Below are positions 1-28,370 of a stretch of DNA of 64,000 nucleotides, piece after piece (the first letter of the stretch is position 1; every line of letters starts with the position of its first letter). Made by a program: the position numbers and the translations under genes. The stretch is from the NCBI GenBank assembly GCA_964017045.1, contig OZ024802.1, positions 24,615,793 to 24,679,792 on the forward strand. The letters are read 5' to 3'. The stretch is from Omphiscola glabra. Taxonomy: Eukaryota > Mollusca > Gastropoda > Lymnaeidae. The notes under the pieces are model-generated. The model saw only the letters and a program-made list of their open reading frames with translations. It made no database searches and was not told where the DNA came from.

Positions 1-15788
<15,788 letters not shown>

Positions 15789-17190
15789 AGAATGACAAAT
15801 GATACTTTTTTTTTGTAATGAAATTATGGATACTTTTTTAACCAGTTGGTGTCTAATCAGCCATTTTGAACCAGCGGTTTTCTTACATTGCAAAATATAT
15901 GGATTCACATTACTTGAATTCTTTAATGTCTTGCTCCCTCAATACTTCAAGGCTAAGCTTCTGAAATCATCGTTTTGTCTATAGATTTAACTGGAGGATC
16001 CAGAAATATTTGCTTGTTTTGCAATTACTTTTAAAAACTTTAAACCCAGCTGTGCTAAAAATATAGTCTTTCTTATGGAGATCTAATGGGATGATTTTTT
16101 TTTTAATTAGTGAAACATTTCAAGCAGTGGTTCCCAAAATGTACTCTGCTGTGCACTGGGAGGGAACTGCAAAAAAAAAATTTTTCATAAAATATTATTT
16201 CCAATCGATGTTGAAAAAAGAAATGAGGGTGGCTGTGATCATCAGGTTCATCCATCCTACTAACTATGATTAGTTGAATTTTTACGATTACATTTTAATT
16301 TGTAATTTTTAAATACCGGTTGGTATTCTTTTTTACCTATCCCTTAATTTTAAAAAAAAAATATTCACTATATCGCGTGTGTACTTGTGAGAAACATAGG
16401 TCGCCTTGGGAAAAATTGAATTTAGCAAGGGCGCTGAGAATTTAAAAAGCTTGGGAACCACTGCTTTAGAATCTTTTTTTTCCTCTGAAGACATGAATGA
16501 AAATGATCTGTGTTTGTGTAGGACAAAATTTATCTTGTAGACTTGAATTGTTTGCCTACAAGTGTTTGCATACAACACACTTGACATCTGATACTTGATA
16601 GATATATAGCTATATATTCATGTTTCTGTTGTTAAAATGTTTAAGGAACACTATGGCTTCAACAAATTGTTTTTTTTTAAACAAAAAGTCAGTTGAATAA
16701 ATGTTCCATAAGCTGAACTGGCTGAACCCATCTCTAATGCATTATATCATATGTACACCATTGCCAATGCTCAGTGACCAAACAATCAAAGAGCTGTACC
16801 AATAATTCAATATTTAGAAATGGTAAAATGATGCTTCAATTCATATGAACCTGTCAACATGCTGGAACACCATTCTCTTTGGCACTCTAACATTTTAAAG
16901 TCATACACTTTTTTGAAAATTTAGAGTAGTTAAAATTGATTTTCTTGACTTTATTGTAAGCTTTAGGTATGGCTTGAGCCATTGAATCATATTTAAACAG
17001 TGTAATTTTATACTAATGTATTGTCTTATGTGGTCTTTCATTACTCGTATCTTCACTTTAAACTAATTTTTGCAAACATTTTATAAGTAAAAATATACAT
17101 CTTTTTATGTTTAAATTGAAATTTATCAAAGTGTGGGATTTTATGGAGCATATTATTAAATTTCTTTCACAATAAAGTTTTTAAAATATT
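15789..17190 (+). other. TBC gene 3' UTR region with poly(A) signals
   Basis: No further coding sequence follows the stop. AATAAA hexamers occur at 16696-16701 and 17171-17176, and another at 18803-18808. Which is used cannot be told from sequence. The UTR, if it reaches the second signal, contains the hAT copy at 16125. Confidence 0.5.
16125..16463. mobile_element. hAT-type miniature element, CAGTGGTTCCC ends
   Basis: The ends are CAGTGGTTCCCAAA and TTGGGAACCACTG. The flanking 8-mers (ATTTCAAG and CTTTAGAA) match poorly, suggesting an old insertion. It lies downstream of the TBC stop codon. Confidence 0.7.
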
Positions 17191-19539
17191 TTTCTCCCCC
17201 TGGCAGATTATGAAATTGATGTGTCACAATTTAGTTTTAAATTGTCATATTGAAGATGACACTGGTAGGTTTAACATCGAAAAATTATAAAACTATTGAT
17301 GGCGGCAATAAGTTTTGTCATTAATCAGATCCTCTCAGCTGGAGATGGAGAAACATGAGTGCCTAAGTCCTGGAGTTAATTTAAATCTCTTGACCGAATC
17401 GGAAACAAAAATCAGAATCCCCAACGGTGGCAGCTTGTGAGCAGTGCATTTTTTTTACTTTTCCCGTATGATTTACTTGGTGGTTGTGATTGGCTCGAAG
17501 ATAACAGTTGTAAAAAAATAAAGCCCTTTATATGTTTTCAATTAACCGGTGTTAAAAATGCACAGTTGAAATTTAACAATGAACACAATGTATAATGTCA
17601 ACTCAAGATAAGTTTCAGCTATATACATTTGTTTGATATTATGTTCAGTTTCTGGAACTGAATTTGACCAAAATGTTTCTTTAACTGTGTTTTTTGACCA
17701 AGTCTTCATTAACTGAAAATATTAAAAAGCTTTTCTACTATTTTGTTGGTTATCTTTGGATTTTGCCTTGCAAAGTTTATGACAATTTAGAAAGTCTGAA
17801 GAATCTGTGTGCCATTAAATCACTTGGTTTGTCCAAACCTGATCTGGCCTGTACAAGCTTGATGTCTAAGAATGGTTGGCCGGCTTGACTCATCTGTTCT
17901 ATCAAAACCACTCGAAGCCCTGACCACTAATGGTCCCTCAAATATCATTTTACAAAATTATGTAAATATCTGTACAGAAGGAATTAAGATATTATCTAAA
18001 CATATTTCAGAGAATATTGATAATTTCCATTCACACCCATGATGAAAAGTCATTATCTTTGTTATCAAATATTACAGGAATGTATTTGTGTCATTCATTA
18101 AAAAATATCTTTCTGACAAAGCTTGAGGTAAATATATTTCTGTATCAACTGTGGGGTTTTTGAGGAGTTTCTTTTTGTTTTTTGCAATTGAAACTGGTGT
18201 TTTTATAACTATAAATTTCTTCATTTATAAAACATAAATTGTCTTGTATAAATTCTATGGCACCTAAGCATATTTCAGAAGGAAAAAAAACAGAAATAGA
18301 GAAAATGCAATACATTTTTAATACACACCAGAGCTGAGCGGTAAAGTTAATGTTAAATCTGATTTATTCTATATTGATGAATTGGTTAAAAACTGTTAAA
18401 CATAAAAACTAATGTTTAATTTCAGCTTATCAGGTTGAGAAATCGGCCACAGAATTGAAATGTCCAGAGTGGCTACACGTACATTTCAAGTTATCTATTT
18501 TTAATTACATTTTACAATCATATTTTGGTCTGATCTGTTACCAGCTGGAATTCTAGTTACAAATGGCTTTGTACTGATAGTAAATTTTAAAATGTTTAGA
18601 GAAAATTTTTCAAAAATATGTTTTGGATGACCAACAATTTATCACATTTATTAGTCATAAGTTATTACACACAATTTATTTAAAATTAAAGGTGTTTTTT
18701 TCAACTCCCTAAATCTTAAATTAATTTAATCATACATTTGCTACACTAACTTCACTAATTTAATTTGAGTTTGTTAGCTGTTCCTTTTTTTTTTTGTGTA
18801 CCAATAAAACTATTCCTGTATAAATGATAAGCAGGTGTCATTTCCAGGAAGGTTTGTTCTCTAGTCTCTGACTTTCTATTACATGTTTAAGTCATAGAAT
18901 AAAATAGCTTGAATACATTGCTTGTCATCAATTTTGTTTGTTTGTGAAAGTCATTTGAAATGTGTATTTAGTGTCTAGTTATTGAGTTTTAATTTCTGTT
19001 TTTGGTTATTTGGTTATTTACTGTGTGTAGTGTCTGCATATAGCCGTTGTGTTTACTTGCTGTGTTTATTTACTGTGTTTGATAACTTGGTTTAGTCACT
19101 GTGTTAATTTATTGTGTTACGTTAGCTGCCTAGCCCATAGAGATATAATATATATCTCCATGTCTATGGCCTAGCCCTTAATTTCAAGGGGAGGCTACCA
19201 GTTTTAACTAGAAGATATTTAAAAAGTTAAAAAACCCAACCTCTGCAGAAACAAACTAAACCGCCATTGAAATATTAATCTTCTAATTAAACAGGGAGCA
19301 ACGTATTCAATGCTCTCCTTTCATTTGGTTCTAGTGAATTGTCAATATAATTATAATGAGAATGCCTTATAGTATAGTGAATGTCATAGAATATAATTAT
19401 AATGTGTTGAGATCTGAGGTCCGTTCCTAAAGAAGGCTGTATGATGTATGGCAAAAATATTAAAATCGTTGCTTCGAACTGAATCGTCCAAAATGTGTAG
19501 GAATTAGAACCCTTGCATTTAAATTAATTTAATTAAAAA
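17191..19539. other. AT-rich intergenic DNA, no gene seen
   Basis: No open frame with recognisable homology, no RNA gene and no clear repeat array. Scattered AATAAA signals leave open a long 3' UTR of the TBC gene. Confidence 0.5.
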
Positions 19540-19828
19540 GTGTAGTAGTAGTAGGACTTGCGACCATTACATTGAATTGGAAAGGTTGTAGTAATAGGAC
19601 TTGTGACCGTTACAAATTACGTTGAATTGCAAAGTGTGTAGTAGTAGTACTAGTAGTAGGACTTGTGACCATTACATTGCATTGCAAAGTGTGTAGAAGT
19701 AGGACTTGTGACCATTTCATTATATTGAATTGCAGAGTGTGTAGTATTAGGACTTGTGACAATTACATTGAATTGCAAAGTGTGTAGTAATAGGACTTGT
19801 GACCATTACATTGAATTGCAAAGTGTGG
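19540..19828. repeat. Degenerate 43-55-bp tandem repeat, six copies
   Basis: The unit contains GGACTTGTGACCATTACATT followed by GAATTGCAAAGTGTGTAG; unit lengths vary through a TAG microsatellite. Confidence 0.8.
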
Positions 19829-20179
19829 GACTTAAACTTAGAACGGTTGCATCGACACCAGTAGACACCCCTCTATAAAACCATTAACATCAAAAAATTC
19901 ATTTGATGCCCCGGTCTTCACCATGGACTACTGCATTTAAATAATCTGGCCCAACAGGAAAATATATGCATGCCAGTTAAGACTCGCATTTATTTCGTAT
20001 AAATAGAATTTAAAGAGTAATTTGAGATTTATTTGTTACAAAATAGAATCGATACAACAACCGGTACTAATTACAGTTAGGGGTCTTGAAATCGGAAAGA
20101 AAATGTATTCCTCCAGACACGATGTTTAGCACGTTTTCTTTAAGTGTGTACCGGTAGTTTCATATTGTTATGACTTCTT

Positions 20180-20355
20180 GGTGGCAGGCATGTGTACGCC
20201 TTTACGTGTTTGCACCGTTCCATCCCTTGTATCGATGGTGGGCTTGTGTACGCCTTTACATGTTTTCACTGCTATTCCATTCCTTCCAATTCCAATGATG
20301 GTAGGATTGTGTACGCCTTTCCTATACACGTGTCGCACTATTCCATTCCTTGAAA
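20180..20355. repeat. Three degenerate copies around TTGTGTACGCCTTT
   Basis: Copies near 20190, 20245 and 20307 share TGTGTACGCCTTTAC and a CATTCCTT block. A G-rich tract follows at about 20487-20563. Two copies of a TTATCCATTGATTTATTGG segment lie at about 20705 and 20782. Confidence 0.65.
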
Positions 20356-21304
20356 TGTTGTAATGTGTTCGTGGCCGTGTCAGAAATTGAGGTCACCCAG
20401 GATCTGATCATATGTGCCTTGACCAAGTATCTACTTCCAGGATAAGCTACTTCACATGGCCAGCATTTCTTTTTATCTGGTTGACATGGGGAGGGGGAGC
20501 ATGGGGGGAGGGGAGGGGGAGGATGGGGGCACGGGGGGCGGGAGGGGCATGGGGAGGGGGTGAGATTGTGTGTGGGCAACTAAAAAAGTGTGTGGACGTG
20601 AAAAGGTTCAACAGTTCAAAATAACCTTTTACTTTATTATTTTAGTTTATATCAGATGACTTTTGTTATACAATTATTATACTTATACTGTTTGTTGATA
20701 TATGTTATCCATTGATTTATTGGCTAATCTTGCAAATATCTGAGCTATTGGGAATTGGTTGAGTGTCTATGTTGTTTTATGTTATCCATTAATTTATTGG
20801 TTTATCTGGCAAATATCTGAGCTTTTGGGAATTTGTTAAGTGTCTAGTTCAAGATGTGTCAAGTTTTTCTGCGTTTAGCTATCAGCCATCCACTATAATA
20901 CTCTTGATGAGTTTTGATGGTCGTCTGGATGCACAGTCTGTAAGATATAGGACACTTGTAGGAACTTTCTAGGGTTCACAAAAATTTCCACACCAGTGAC
21001 CAGACCCCACCCCTCCCTCGGTGATCAGTCCCCCCAAACACACACACACACACCTGTGAAATAAGCAGGCTTATGGACATTGAACATAGCTACTCGCCAT
21101 CATTAGATGTAGCCTGAACATTGCTACTCTAGCATTGCCATCAATAGATGTAGCCCACTGGGAATCTTACTTGTGTCTAAACAATTTTAAAACGTTACGT
21201 TGACTTTATGACTCCCACGGTAGGAGAGTTAACACGATACTTTGACCAAAAATGGTTTCTTAAAATTTTACGATTATTGATACTGCAGAATTTTCTATAT
21301 GTTG

Positions 21305-22065
21305 ATGCTGTCAAGAGCCAGCATACTTATTATTATTAATATTATTATGGGTAGTTTTCTATAGCGTGGTACCCCAGCCTAGGGCTGGGCTCACCACGCT
21401 GTACATGCAAATTAAAAAGGAACTTAAAAAATATAAATTAAAAACCAACCATTCCATATCAATTTACATGTGAAGCCATGGACGGCACTCAGCAGCATCG
21501 TTTAACTTTCAGAGGGGGAATCAGTCAGGATAGTAAAGTTTAAAGAGGTGTGTTTTGAGTGCAGTTTTGAAGGCTGTGATGGTTGATATATTTCTGATGT
21601 GTAGTGGAAGAGAATTCCATTGTTTGGGGGCACAGTAAGAGAAAGATCTTTCACCGTATGTTTTTGTGCGAGTCTTAGGGACAGAAAGAATACGATCGTC
21701 TGCGGAGGAGCGAAGCTGTCGAGGGGGTGAATAGACAGAGAGAATTTCGGTTAGATAGGAAGGGCAGGAATTCGAGAAAAAGTGGTGGCACAGAACAGAG
21801 AGTTTATAATCAATCCGTGCTTGTACAGGGAGCCAATGAAGTGAATGAAGTAGTGGTGTGACGTGATCACGTTTTTTTGTCTTTAAAACTAGCCTAGCAG
21901 CTGAGTTTTGAACCTTTTGTAATCTTTCTAAGAAGTGTTTTGGTGAGCCTGACAGAAGAGAGTTGCAGTAGTCAAGACGAGAGAGAACAAGAGCACAGAC
22001 TAAGGTTTTTGTTGCACTAACTGTGAGGTAGTGGCGGATGGAGCTGATCTGACGGATAGCAGTGT
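21305..22065 (-). mobile_element. L2-like LINE, 5'-truncated, reading frame intact
   Basis: On the minus strand the sequence encodes a reverse-transcriptase C-terminus, with SRLDYCNSLLSG, LHWLPVQARIDYK, CAPKQWNSLPLHIR and AFKTALKTHLF. It is uninterrupted to a stop at 21521-21523. A 3' UTR and a (TAA)n tail at 21325-21345 follow. The copy lacks the catalytic core. Confidence 0.85.
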
Positions 22066-22414
22066 ATCATTTACAACCCAAAATTTTACCCGGGTCAAAA
22101 GGGTGGCAACTTCTTGTCTTGAATTTTCAACTCATTTTACCAACATGATGAAAATGATACGTAATCCTCGGCTAGTTTCAAGTTTTAATTTTAAGTCGAA
22201 CTCATGAGCAAATGCAATAATGACTGATGTATTAAATAAAATTGTGGAAATCCTTAATATAGGCCCTAAAGCATGACCCCTAACAATGTTTAAGTTTAAA
22301 CAAGTAGGTAAAGTTTCGATATTGGTCGTACCTGACCAGAAACTTATTGAGATGCAGCGGGAGGTGTTTCTGAACTCTTGCGAAACATTTTTACTTGAAG
22401 TCGATGAGACAGTG

Positions 22415-22509
22415 TATATGTTACGGCCAAAGCCCGAAGTTCGGCCAGTTCCCGAATTGGCCGGCCAGTTCCCGTTTTGGCCGATTTCGGGCTTTGGCCG
22501 TAACATATA
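22415..22509. repeat. 95-bp palindrome rich in GGCC
   Basis: TATATGTTACGGCCAAAGCC at 22415 is mirrored exactly by GGCTTTGGCCGTAACATATA ending at 22509. The outer 24 bp pair perfectly and the centre is TTGGCCGGCCAG. It creates open frames on both strands (22286-22510, 22132-22506) that have no recognisable product. Confidence 0.9.
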
Positions 22510-24235
22510 GCCTACGCCTACACTAACAGCGAACAGAGTTCAACTATTTTTTTTTTTAAGTCGTGGACCACTGTTTCAAAGAGTCGGTAATTCCATTAAC
22601 AAGTGAGAACCCTTGCTCCAGTGCGATCATCTTACCTAAAGACGACTACTTGGTTGACCGATGTCAGGTTACAGGCCAATAACATTTGGTATCAGATGAA
22701 CAAATTGGACTGGCGATTGCGTGGTTTAATTGGCTGAGCTCAGACCCACCAGTTCCATGATGCCACGTTGTTTATGACCTCATGGATCCCTTGCGGTCTC
22801 TGGTGGTATCAAATTGGGCTTAAGGGCGTCTAATTAAGCCCACTTACGTCTGCTGCACTTTTGGTTCTGGAACCCCCCCCCCCCCCCAACCCCACGTTAT
22901 CGAATGCACGTTCAAGTGTTCAACCAACGGGCGCCCGTATTTTCGCCAAAACATTTCCACTTTATTCATTTATCCAAAATAAACCCTCCCCCTTTTTTCA
23001 ATGTTATGCTCACTCATAGGTCAATCACCGATCCCACTCCCCTCTCCAACTCCTTTTTTGGGGTAAAGCAACTGCAACTCTGTTACATTCGTTTGAAGAC
23101 GAAAGTACCAGCAAACGCTTAGTTCAACCGTGTTGATCACCGTAATGGCTGCTGCTTTTCAATAATGTCACTACATTTCCCCCACAATTTTAAGGTATGA
23201 ATTTTTTAAAAATATTTTTTTTTTAATGATTTATTGAATTTATTGCATCGAGGATTTTTCGTCAAACCGTGTCCCGACATTTTCTCAGTCAGGGCTTCTC
23301 AAATTGTTCATTTGCTGACCGGCAGTATAGATCTAGGCCTGTTCTTACGGTGCCTAACTAATTCTTAATCTTCTTAAACTTTTCAACGTGTTAAATGGCA
23401 CGGTCCACACATTACCATTTTCCTTTTACTTTTAGTAGCACTCTTCTCTTCTACTTATAAACGATATTTCGAATTACTTAAATATTAAGTTATTTAATTT
23501 TTTTAAATTAAACAAATAGTGTATCCTATTTGGTCTACTTATAAGAGCAACGTAAAAATACTTAGCAAATGAAAATGCTATTATAAATAAAGGTTTTACT
23601 GGAAAACTATAAAATTGAAATAGTTTCATTAAATTTAATTGTAAAAGAAAAACTTCGTTGGTTCCGGGTTTTTTTAAATACCGTACACTAAATTTAGTTG
23701 GTACAGTTGGGAAACAATGGTTGCCTAGATGCCACAGATTATGGACAAACAAAATTAGTCAATCTGTGTTCTAATTATTTCCCCATGTTTGTCCTTTGCA
23801 AGTCATAGATCTCGTCAAAGTAATAGGTTGGACTTGATACAAATTGGATCACTCAGGATTCGTAGACGGAAATTTGTACAAAAGAAATTTATTCAGTGGA
23901 AGTGGAAGGTAGCTCGAAATTAAATTTGTTAAACGAAACATTTATTTATATACATACAATTTTTAATTTTTAAGGGAATGTGCAAATGAGAAATTTTACA
24001 TTTTCCCCCTTTTAATACAATCAAATATTATAAAAAAAATCATTATTTTTGTTCCCCCCCCCCCCCCCCCCATTATTTCATTAGAACAAAATTCATTCGA
24101 ACATTTGTCCTTCAAACAAATTTCTTTCGTACAAATTTCCAGTGATCCTCAGGCTTTACACTCGGGTTCTCTCATTATTTAGATTTTATGCAAGAAATTA
24201 TGAAAACTCATCTCCCACATACTTTCAATTTAAAC
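22510..24235. other. Intergenic DNA, no gene seen
   Basis: Contains poly(C) tracts at about 22869-22886 and 24053-24070 and an AT-rich stretch. A hAT-like end (CAGGGCTTCTCAAATTG) lies at about 23289 without a convincing partner. Confidence 0.5.
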
Positions 24236-24246
24236 TTTCAGGGTAG

Positions 24247-24700
24247 AAATCTTGTGTTGTTTGTTTTTTTTATTTCAGCAAGTCACAGATTGTCACTAAA
24301 TGCTATTGGGCCTACCTACAAAATCTTGTGTTTTTTTTTTTTTTTTCAGCAAGTCACAGATTGTCACTAAATGCTATTGGGCCTACCTACAAAATCTTGT
24401 GTTGTTTGTTTTTTTATTTCAGCAAGTCGCAGATTGTCACTAAATGCTATTGGGCCTACCTACAAAATCTTGTGTTGTTTTTTTTTTTTTTTTCAGCAAG
24501 TCACAGATTGTCACTAAATGCTATTGGGCCTACCTACAAAATCTTGTGTTGTTTTTTTTTTTTTATTTCAGCAAGTCGCAGATTGTCACTAAATGCTATT
24601 GGGTCTACCTACAAAATCTTGTGTTGTTTGTTTTTTTTTATTTCAGCAAGTCGCAGATTGTCACTAAATGCTATTGGGCCTACCTACAAAATCTTGTTCG
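24247..24700. repeat. About 75-bp tandem repeat of a splice-acceptor-like unit
   Basis: Six copies of TCACTAAATGCTATTGGGCC, TACCTACAAAATCTTGTG, a 9-15-base T run and TTTCAGCAAGTC. Every unit has a long pyrimidine tract ending in CAG. T-tract length is the main variable. No gene is visible around it. Confidence 0.88.
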
Positions 24701-24833
24701 TTTACTTTAATGTATACGTAAAGTAGCTCTATTGCGGTGTTTTGCTCCACAATAAATTTTCACGCACGACACACCAAGGTCAAGGCCCTTTCCGGAAAAC
24801 CTCTGCACATCGCAAGTAAAATATACCATACAT

Positions 24834-25790
24834 TTGTCTTATATGATGTTCGCCAACAGATCTGACCAGGACCAGCTACAACAGGATCTCAATCTGTTGG
24901 CTGTGTGGGAGGCGAGCTGGGACATGGAATTTCATCCGGCCAAGTGCCAGACACTGTCAGTATCTAGAAGTTGTACTCCTCTACACTACCCCTATGAATT
25001 GCATGGCCATTTACTTGAGTCAGTTTCCTCCGAAAGGTACCTGGGTGTTACCATTCAGAGAGAGGTCCGCTGGGACGAGCATATTAACAATGTGTGCAAC
25101 CAGGCAAACAAGACCCTGGGGTTCTTAAGGCGTAATCTAAAGATCAGCAACTCCAGTGTGAAAGAAAGAGCCTATAATGCCTTTGTCCGGCCGCTTTTAG
25201 ATTATGCATCTTCGGTCTGGGACCCATTCACCCAGAAGAGCATCGACAGGTTGGAGGCAGTACAGCGACGGGCAGCACGCTTTGTCCTGAACCGCTACAG
25301 GAATACCTCTAGTGTTGGCAGCATGCTGAAAACACTGGGCTGGTCACTATTGGAGGAAAGACGACGACTATCCAGGCTCTCCATGATTGACAAGATAATT
25401 AATGGACTAGTCCACTGCTCTGGCATTAAACAGAAACTCGTCCCTCTCCCCCATAGACAGCGACGAGGCCATGACAGGCAGTTCCGGCTCATACCAGCGA
25501 GAAGCCAGTATAGGAACTGCTCATTCCTGCCAAAGACAATCAGGGACTGGAACAAGCTTTCAAAAGGAACAGTTGAGGCGACAACACTTGACTCATTTGC
25601 GTCTATTGCCTCAGGCCTTCCAACCCCCAGTGCATGATACCCTCACGCAGTTACTCTTGTAACCAGTGAAATATCCTCATCAATACCAGGCACAGAAATA
25701 TTGCAAATCCCATCTACATTCATAGGAGCCATAATGATAATGATCAATAAATTGATCGTGGGCCCTTAATATATAGAAGAAGAAAATTTG
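24834..25790 (+). mobile_element. CR1/Jockey-like LINE, 5'-truncated
   Basis: 267 open codons (24837-25637) encode the distal part of a non-LTR reverse transcriptase: WDMEFHPAKCQ, YLGVTIQREVRWDEHI, LDYASSVWDPF, LEAVQRRAARFV and FLPKTIRDWNKLS. The catalytic motif and endonuclease are missing because the copy starts just after where the FADD box would lie. A 3' UTR ends GGGCCCTTAATATATAGAAG plus a GAA-rich tail. Confidence 0.88.
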
Positions 25791-26509
25791 CTAAAGAACT
25801 CAATGCTCTCTATCAGCCTTTCAGCACGGCCGCTTTTTCATTTATTTTGAGAAAGATTGCCGAATAGTAAACAGGATGGCCAAACAAAGTTAACACATCT
25901 CTTACAGTTACAGTCAGTGCAATTTAGTTACATCAAACGTGTTAAACTGTATCCATAATAGCTCAACTCCGTTGAGAAGCAGGGAAGGGGCACATATAAC
26001 ATGTTTTTTTTTAATTAGTGTAATATGTGGCATACAACTACAACTGTAAATGACAAAACATTATATTAATTCAATTATATTTAGTAACCCTTTGCTAAGA
26101 GAAATTCTCACTTTTTTAGGTAACCCTGTATATTCAATCCATATCCATAAATACTAGACAGTTATTTTAATTCAATGGATGGATGTAAGGTTTTTTCAAA
26201 TGTATAATGCAGTGCTCCTAGTTCATTGAAGAGTCCATTCTATTTAGACGGCAGGCTGATTTAATTTAATTAAAATGCCGGTATATATTTTCTTAAAATT
26301 TCGGAAATCGTCGGTGGGCCATTTGAAATGACCTCACGGCCCAGGCTTTAAGTATCCCGACATACATAATTATATAGGTATACAAATAGAAAAAAATAAC
26401 GTATCTTTTTTAATGCAAGCAATGTTGATGAAACACCGAATCAGATCTAGATAATATCATATGAACACTCCATTCCTTACAGTCGATCGGGCTCCTGGAT
26501 CACTTGGTG

Positions 26510-26689
26510 CAGTGGTTCTCAACCTTCATAATGCCGCAAACCTTTCACACAGTTCCTCATCTTGTGGCGACCCCCCAACCACAATAGTATTTTCGTTGCT
26601 ACTTCATAACTGTAGAGGGTATATTTATTCCGATGGTCTTAGGCGACCCCTGTGAAAGGGTCATTCGACCCACAGGTTGAGAACCGCTG
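26510..26689 (+). mobile_element. SPIN-like hAT miniature element, second copy
   Basis: The ends are CAGTGGTTCTCAACCTTC and CAGGTTGAGAACCGCTG. The exact 8-bp target duplication ACTTGGTG lies at 26502-26509 and 26690-26697. Blocks shared with SPIN include CAGTTCCTCAT, TTTTCGTTGCTACTTCATAA and CCGATGGTCTTAGGCGACCC. It lacks the short CCCAAAGGGGTCGCGA block near the right end. Confidence 0.9.
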
Positions 26690-26948
26690 ACTTGGTGCAA
26701 CACCAGGGGCGTGCTGAGGACATATGATTTTATACGCTTTAGATTGTCTTTAAATAATTATGCCGTGATACTTTACTCCGTGATACAATAACAATTATAA
26801 AGAGCAAAGAGTAAATCGTTTTAAACTTCTAAAATAAGTCTCATTAATATAAATCATTCGATTTAAGTCGACCAGACCTGAGAATTCGACTAAATTTCGT
26901 GGGAAATTGTTACACATAATGGAATACACGCAGTTGGGGTCTAAGGCA

Positions 26949-27133
26949 CGCCTGTTCAACACGCGGGCCGCATGCGGCCGGCACACACTTTGCGGCTCGC
27001 AAAGAAACGATTTATTCTTTTTTATTATTATTTTCTTGATAGCTTTTCCCCCTGTCCCATTTCCTTTCGGCCCACACAAGTTTTTCATAAAGTATTACGG
27101 CCCACCTTACAGCTTGAGTTGTGCAGGCCTAAA
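26949..27133. mobile_element. hAT-like MITE related to the copy at 35793
   Basis: Shares TTGATAGCTTTTCCCCC, TCATAAAGTATTACGGCCCA and a GTTGTGCAGGCCT end with the element at 35793-35979. Its ends are mutated and no target duplication is visible. Orientation is the same. Confidence 0.7.
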
Positions 27134-27721
27134 GCTTGTAACAAAAAATTAAACATCGCGTACGTTGGCAAGATCTTTTGCACCCCTTCTCCTTCCGTTG
27201 TTCGCAGTGGTCCATTTTTGAACGAACACCCCCCCCCTCCCCCCCCCCTTTTTCCCAAAACCACTTTTTTTTTTCATCGCACACTCCCGTTATGAAGACA
27301 ATTTAAAAGAAACAAAGGGGAGACAACACTATTCTGCTTATTATTATAAATGTTTGACGCGAATACCCTAGTGTTTCGGGCTCTGGTTTGAAGAATTACT
27401 CGCGTTGTTAAATACTAAATGGTGCACTATGGTGCACTTAACGGATCCGACATTGTGAATATGTGCAACTTCAGGTGGTGACATATTTACTTGTATCTGG
27501 AGGTATTCATTCATGCTTCCGCCTTGAACGATTGGACGGAGTTAATTTATTCACATACTAAAGCTCATAAAAGGACATATATATATAAATAAATATATAT
27601 ATATATATATATGTCTTTGTCGCATACATATTGCGATCATCTTCTTCTGAGGTCATCTGCCAATGTGTAATGCTATTAGTATCGCGCGTAAAATTATTTT
27701 GTTCCTTGGCGTGGGAATGCG

Positions 27722-28056
27722 ACACGCCAATGTCGTTTATATACCACGCCACACAACGTTTATATAACACGCCACCCAACGTTTATATTCCACGCCACCC
27801 AACGTTTATATACCACGCCACACAACGTTTATATACCACGCCACCCAACGTTTATATACCACGCCGCACAACGTTTATATACCACGCCGCACAACGTTTA
27901 TATACCACACCACCCAACTTTTATATACCACGCCACCCAACGTTTATATACCACGCCACACAACGTTTATATACCACGCCACCCAACGTTTATATACCAC
28001 GCCACCCAACGTTTATATACCACGCCACACAACGTTTATATACAAGGCCACCCAAC
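27722..28056. repeat. 23-bp minisatellite upstream of the unknown gene
   Basis: About 14 units of CACGCCACCCAACGTTTATA plus TAC, ending about 245 bp before a candidate 3' splice site (28300) and 315 bp before the ATG at 28371. Confidence 0.9.
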
Positions 28057-28370
28057 CCATTAGGAATTTCAGATACCCATACATGCCTGGCCGGGAAAAC
28101 TTTGTAGGCCTATCCCTGTCCTGGACGGGGGTGGTCCAGCGAACGTGTCACTTAGTTGTAAACCCTGCTCCTTGGAAATAAATCATATTGGTATTTTTTA
28201 GAAGGGACATGATGAGCTTATAAAGCCTTCCAAAATAATCCAAGACATTCTTACTATTACTTTTATCTATAATTTATTTCTACTTAAATTCTACTTTCAG
28301 GTGTGTGTGATTCGATCATTTCTTATGAAAGGTTAAATATTAGCAAGTAAAAGTAAGGGGCCAACATATT

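Noticed and set aside
22132..22510. Open frames of 74 and 124 codons on opposite strands
   Set aside because: Both depend on the palindrome and show no recognisable domain.
24834..25637. 267-codon frame as a host gene
   Set aside because: It is the C-terminal part of a LINE reverse transcriptase with a LINE 3' tail.
23289..26358. A 3-kb hAT element with ends CAGGGCTTCTCAAA and a mutated partner near 26345
   Set aside because: Only about nine of 14 end positions agree and no target duplication is visible.
27631..28107. 158-codon frame with YIPRHPTF repeats
   Set aside because: Reading of the 23-bp minisatellite.
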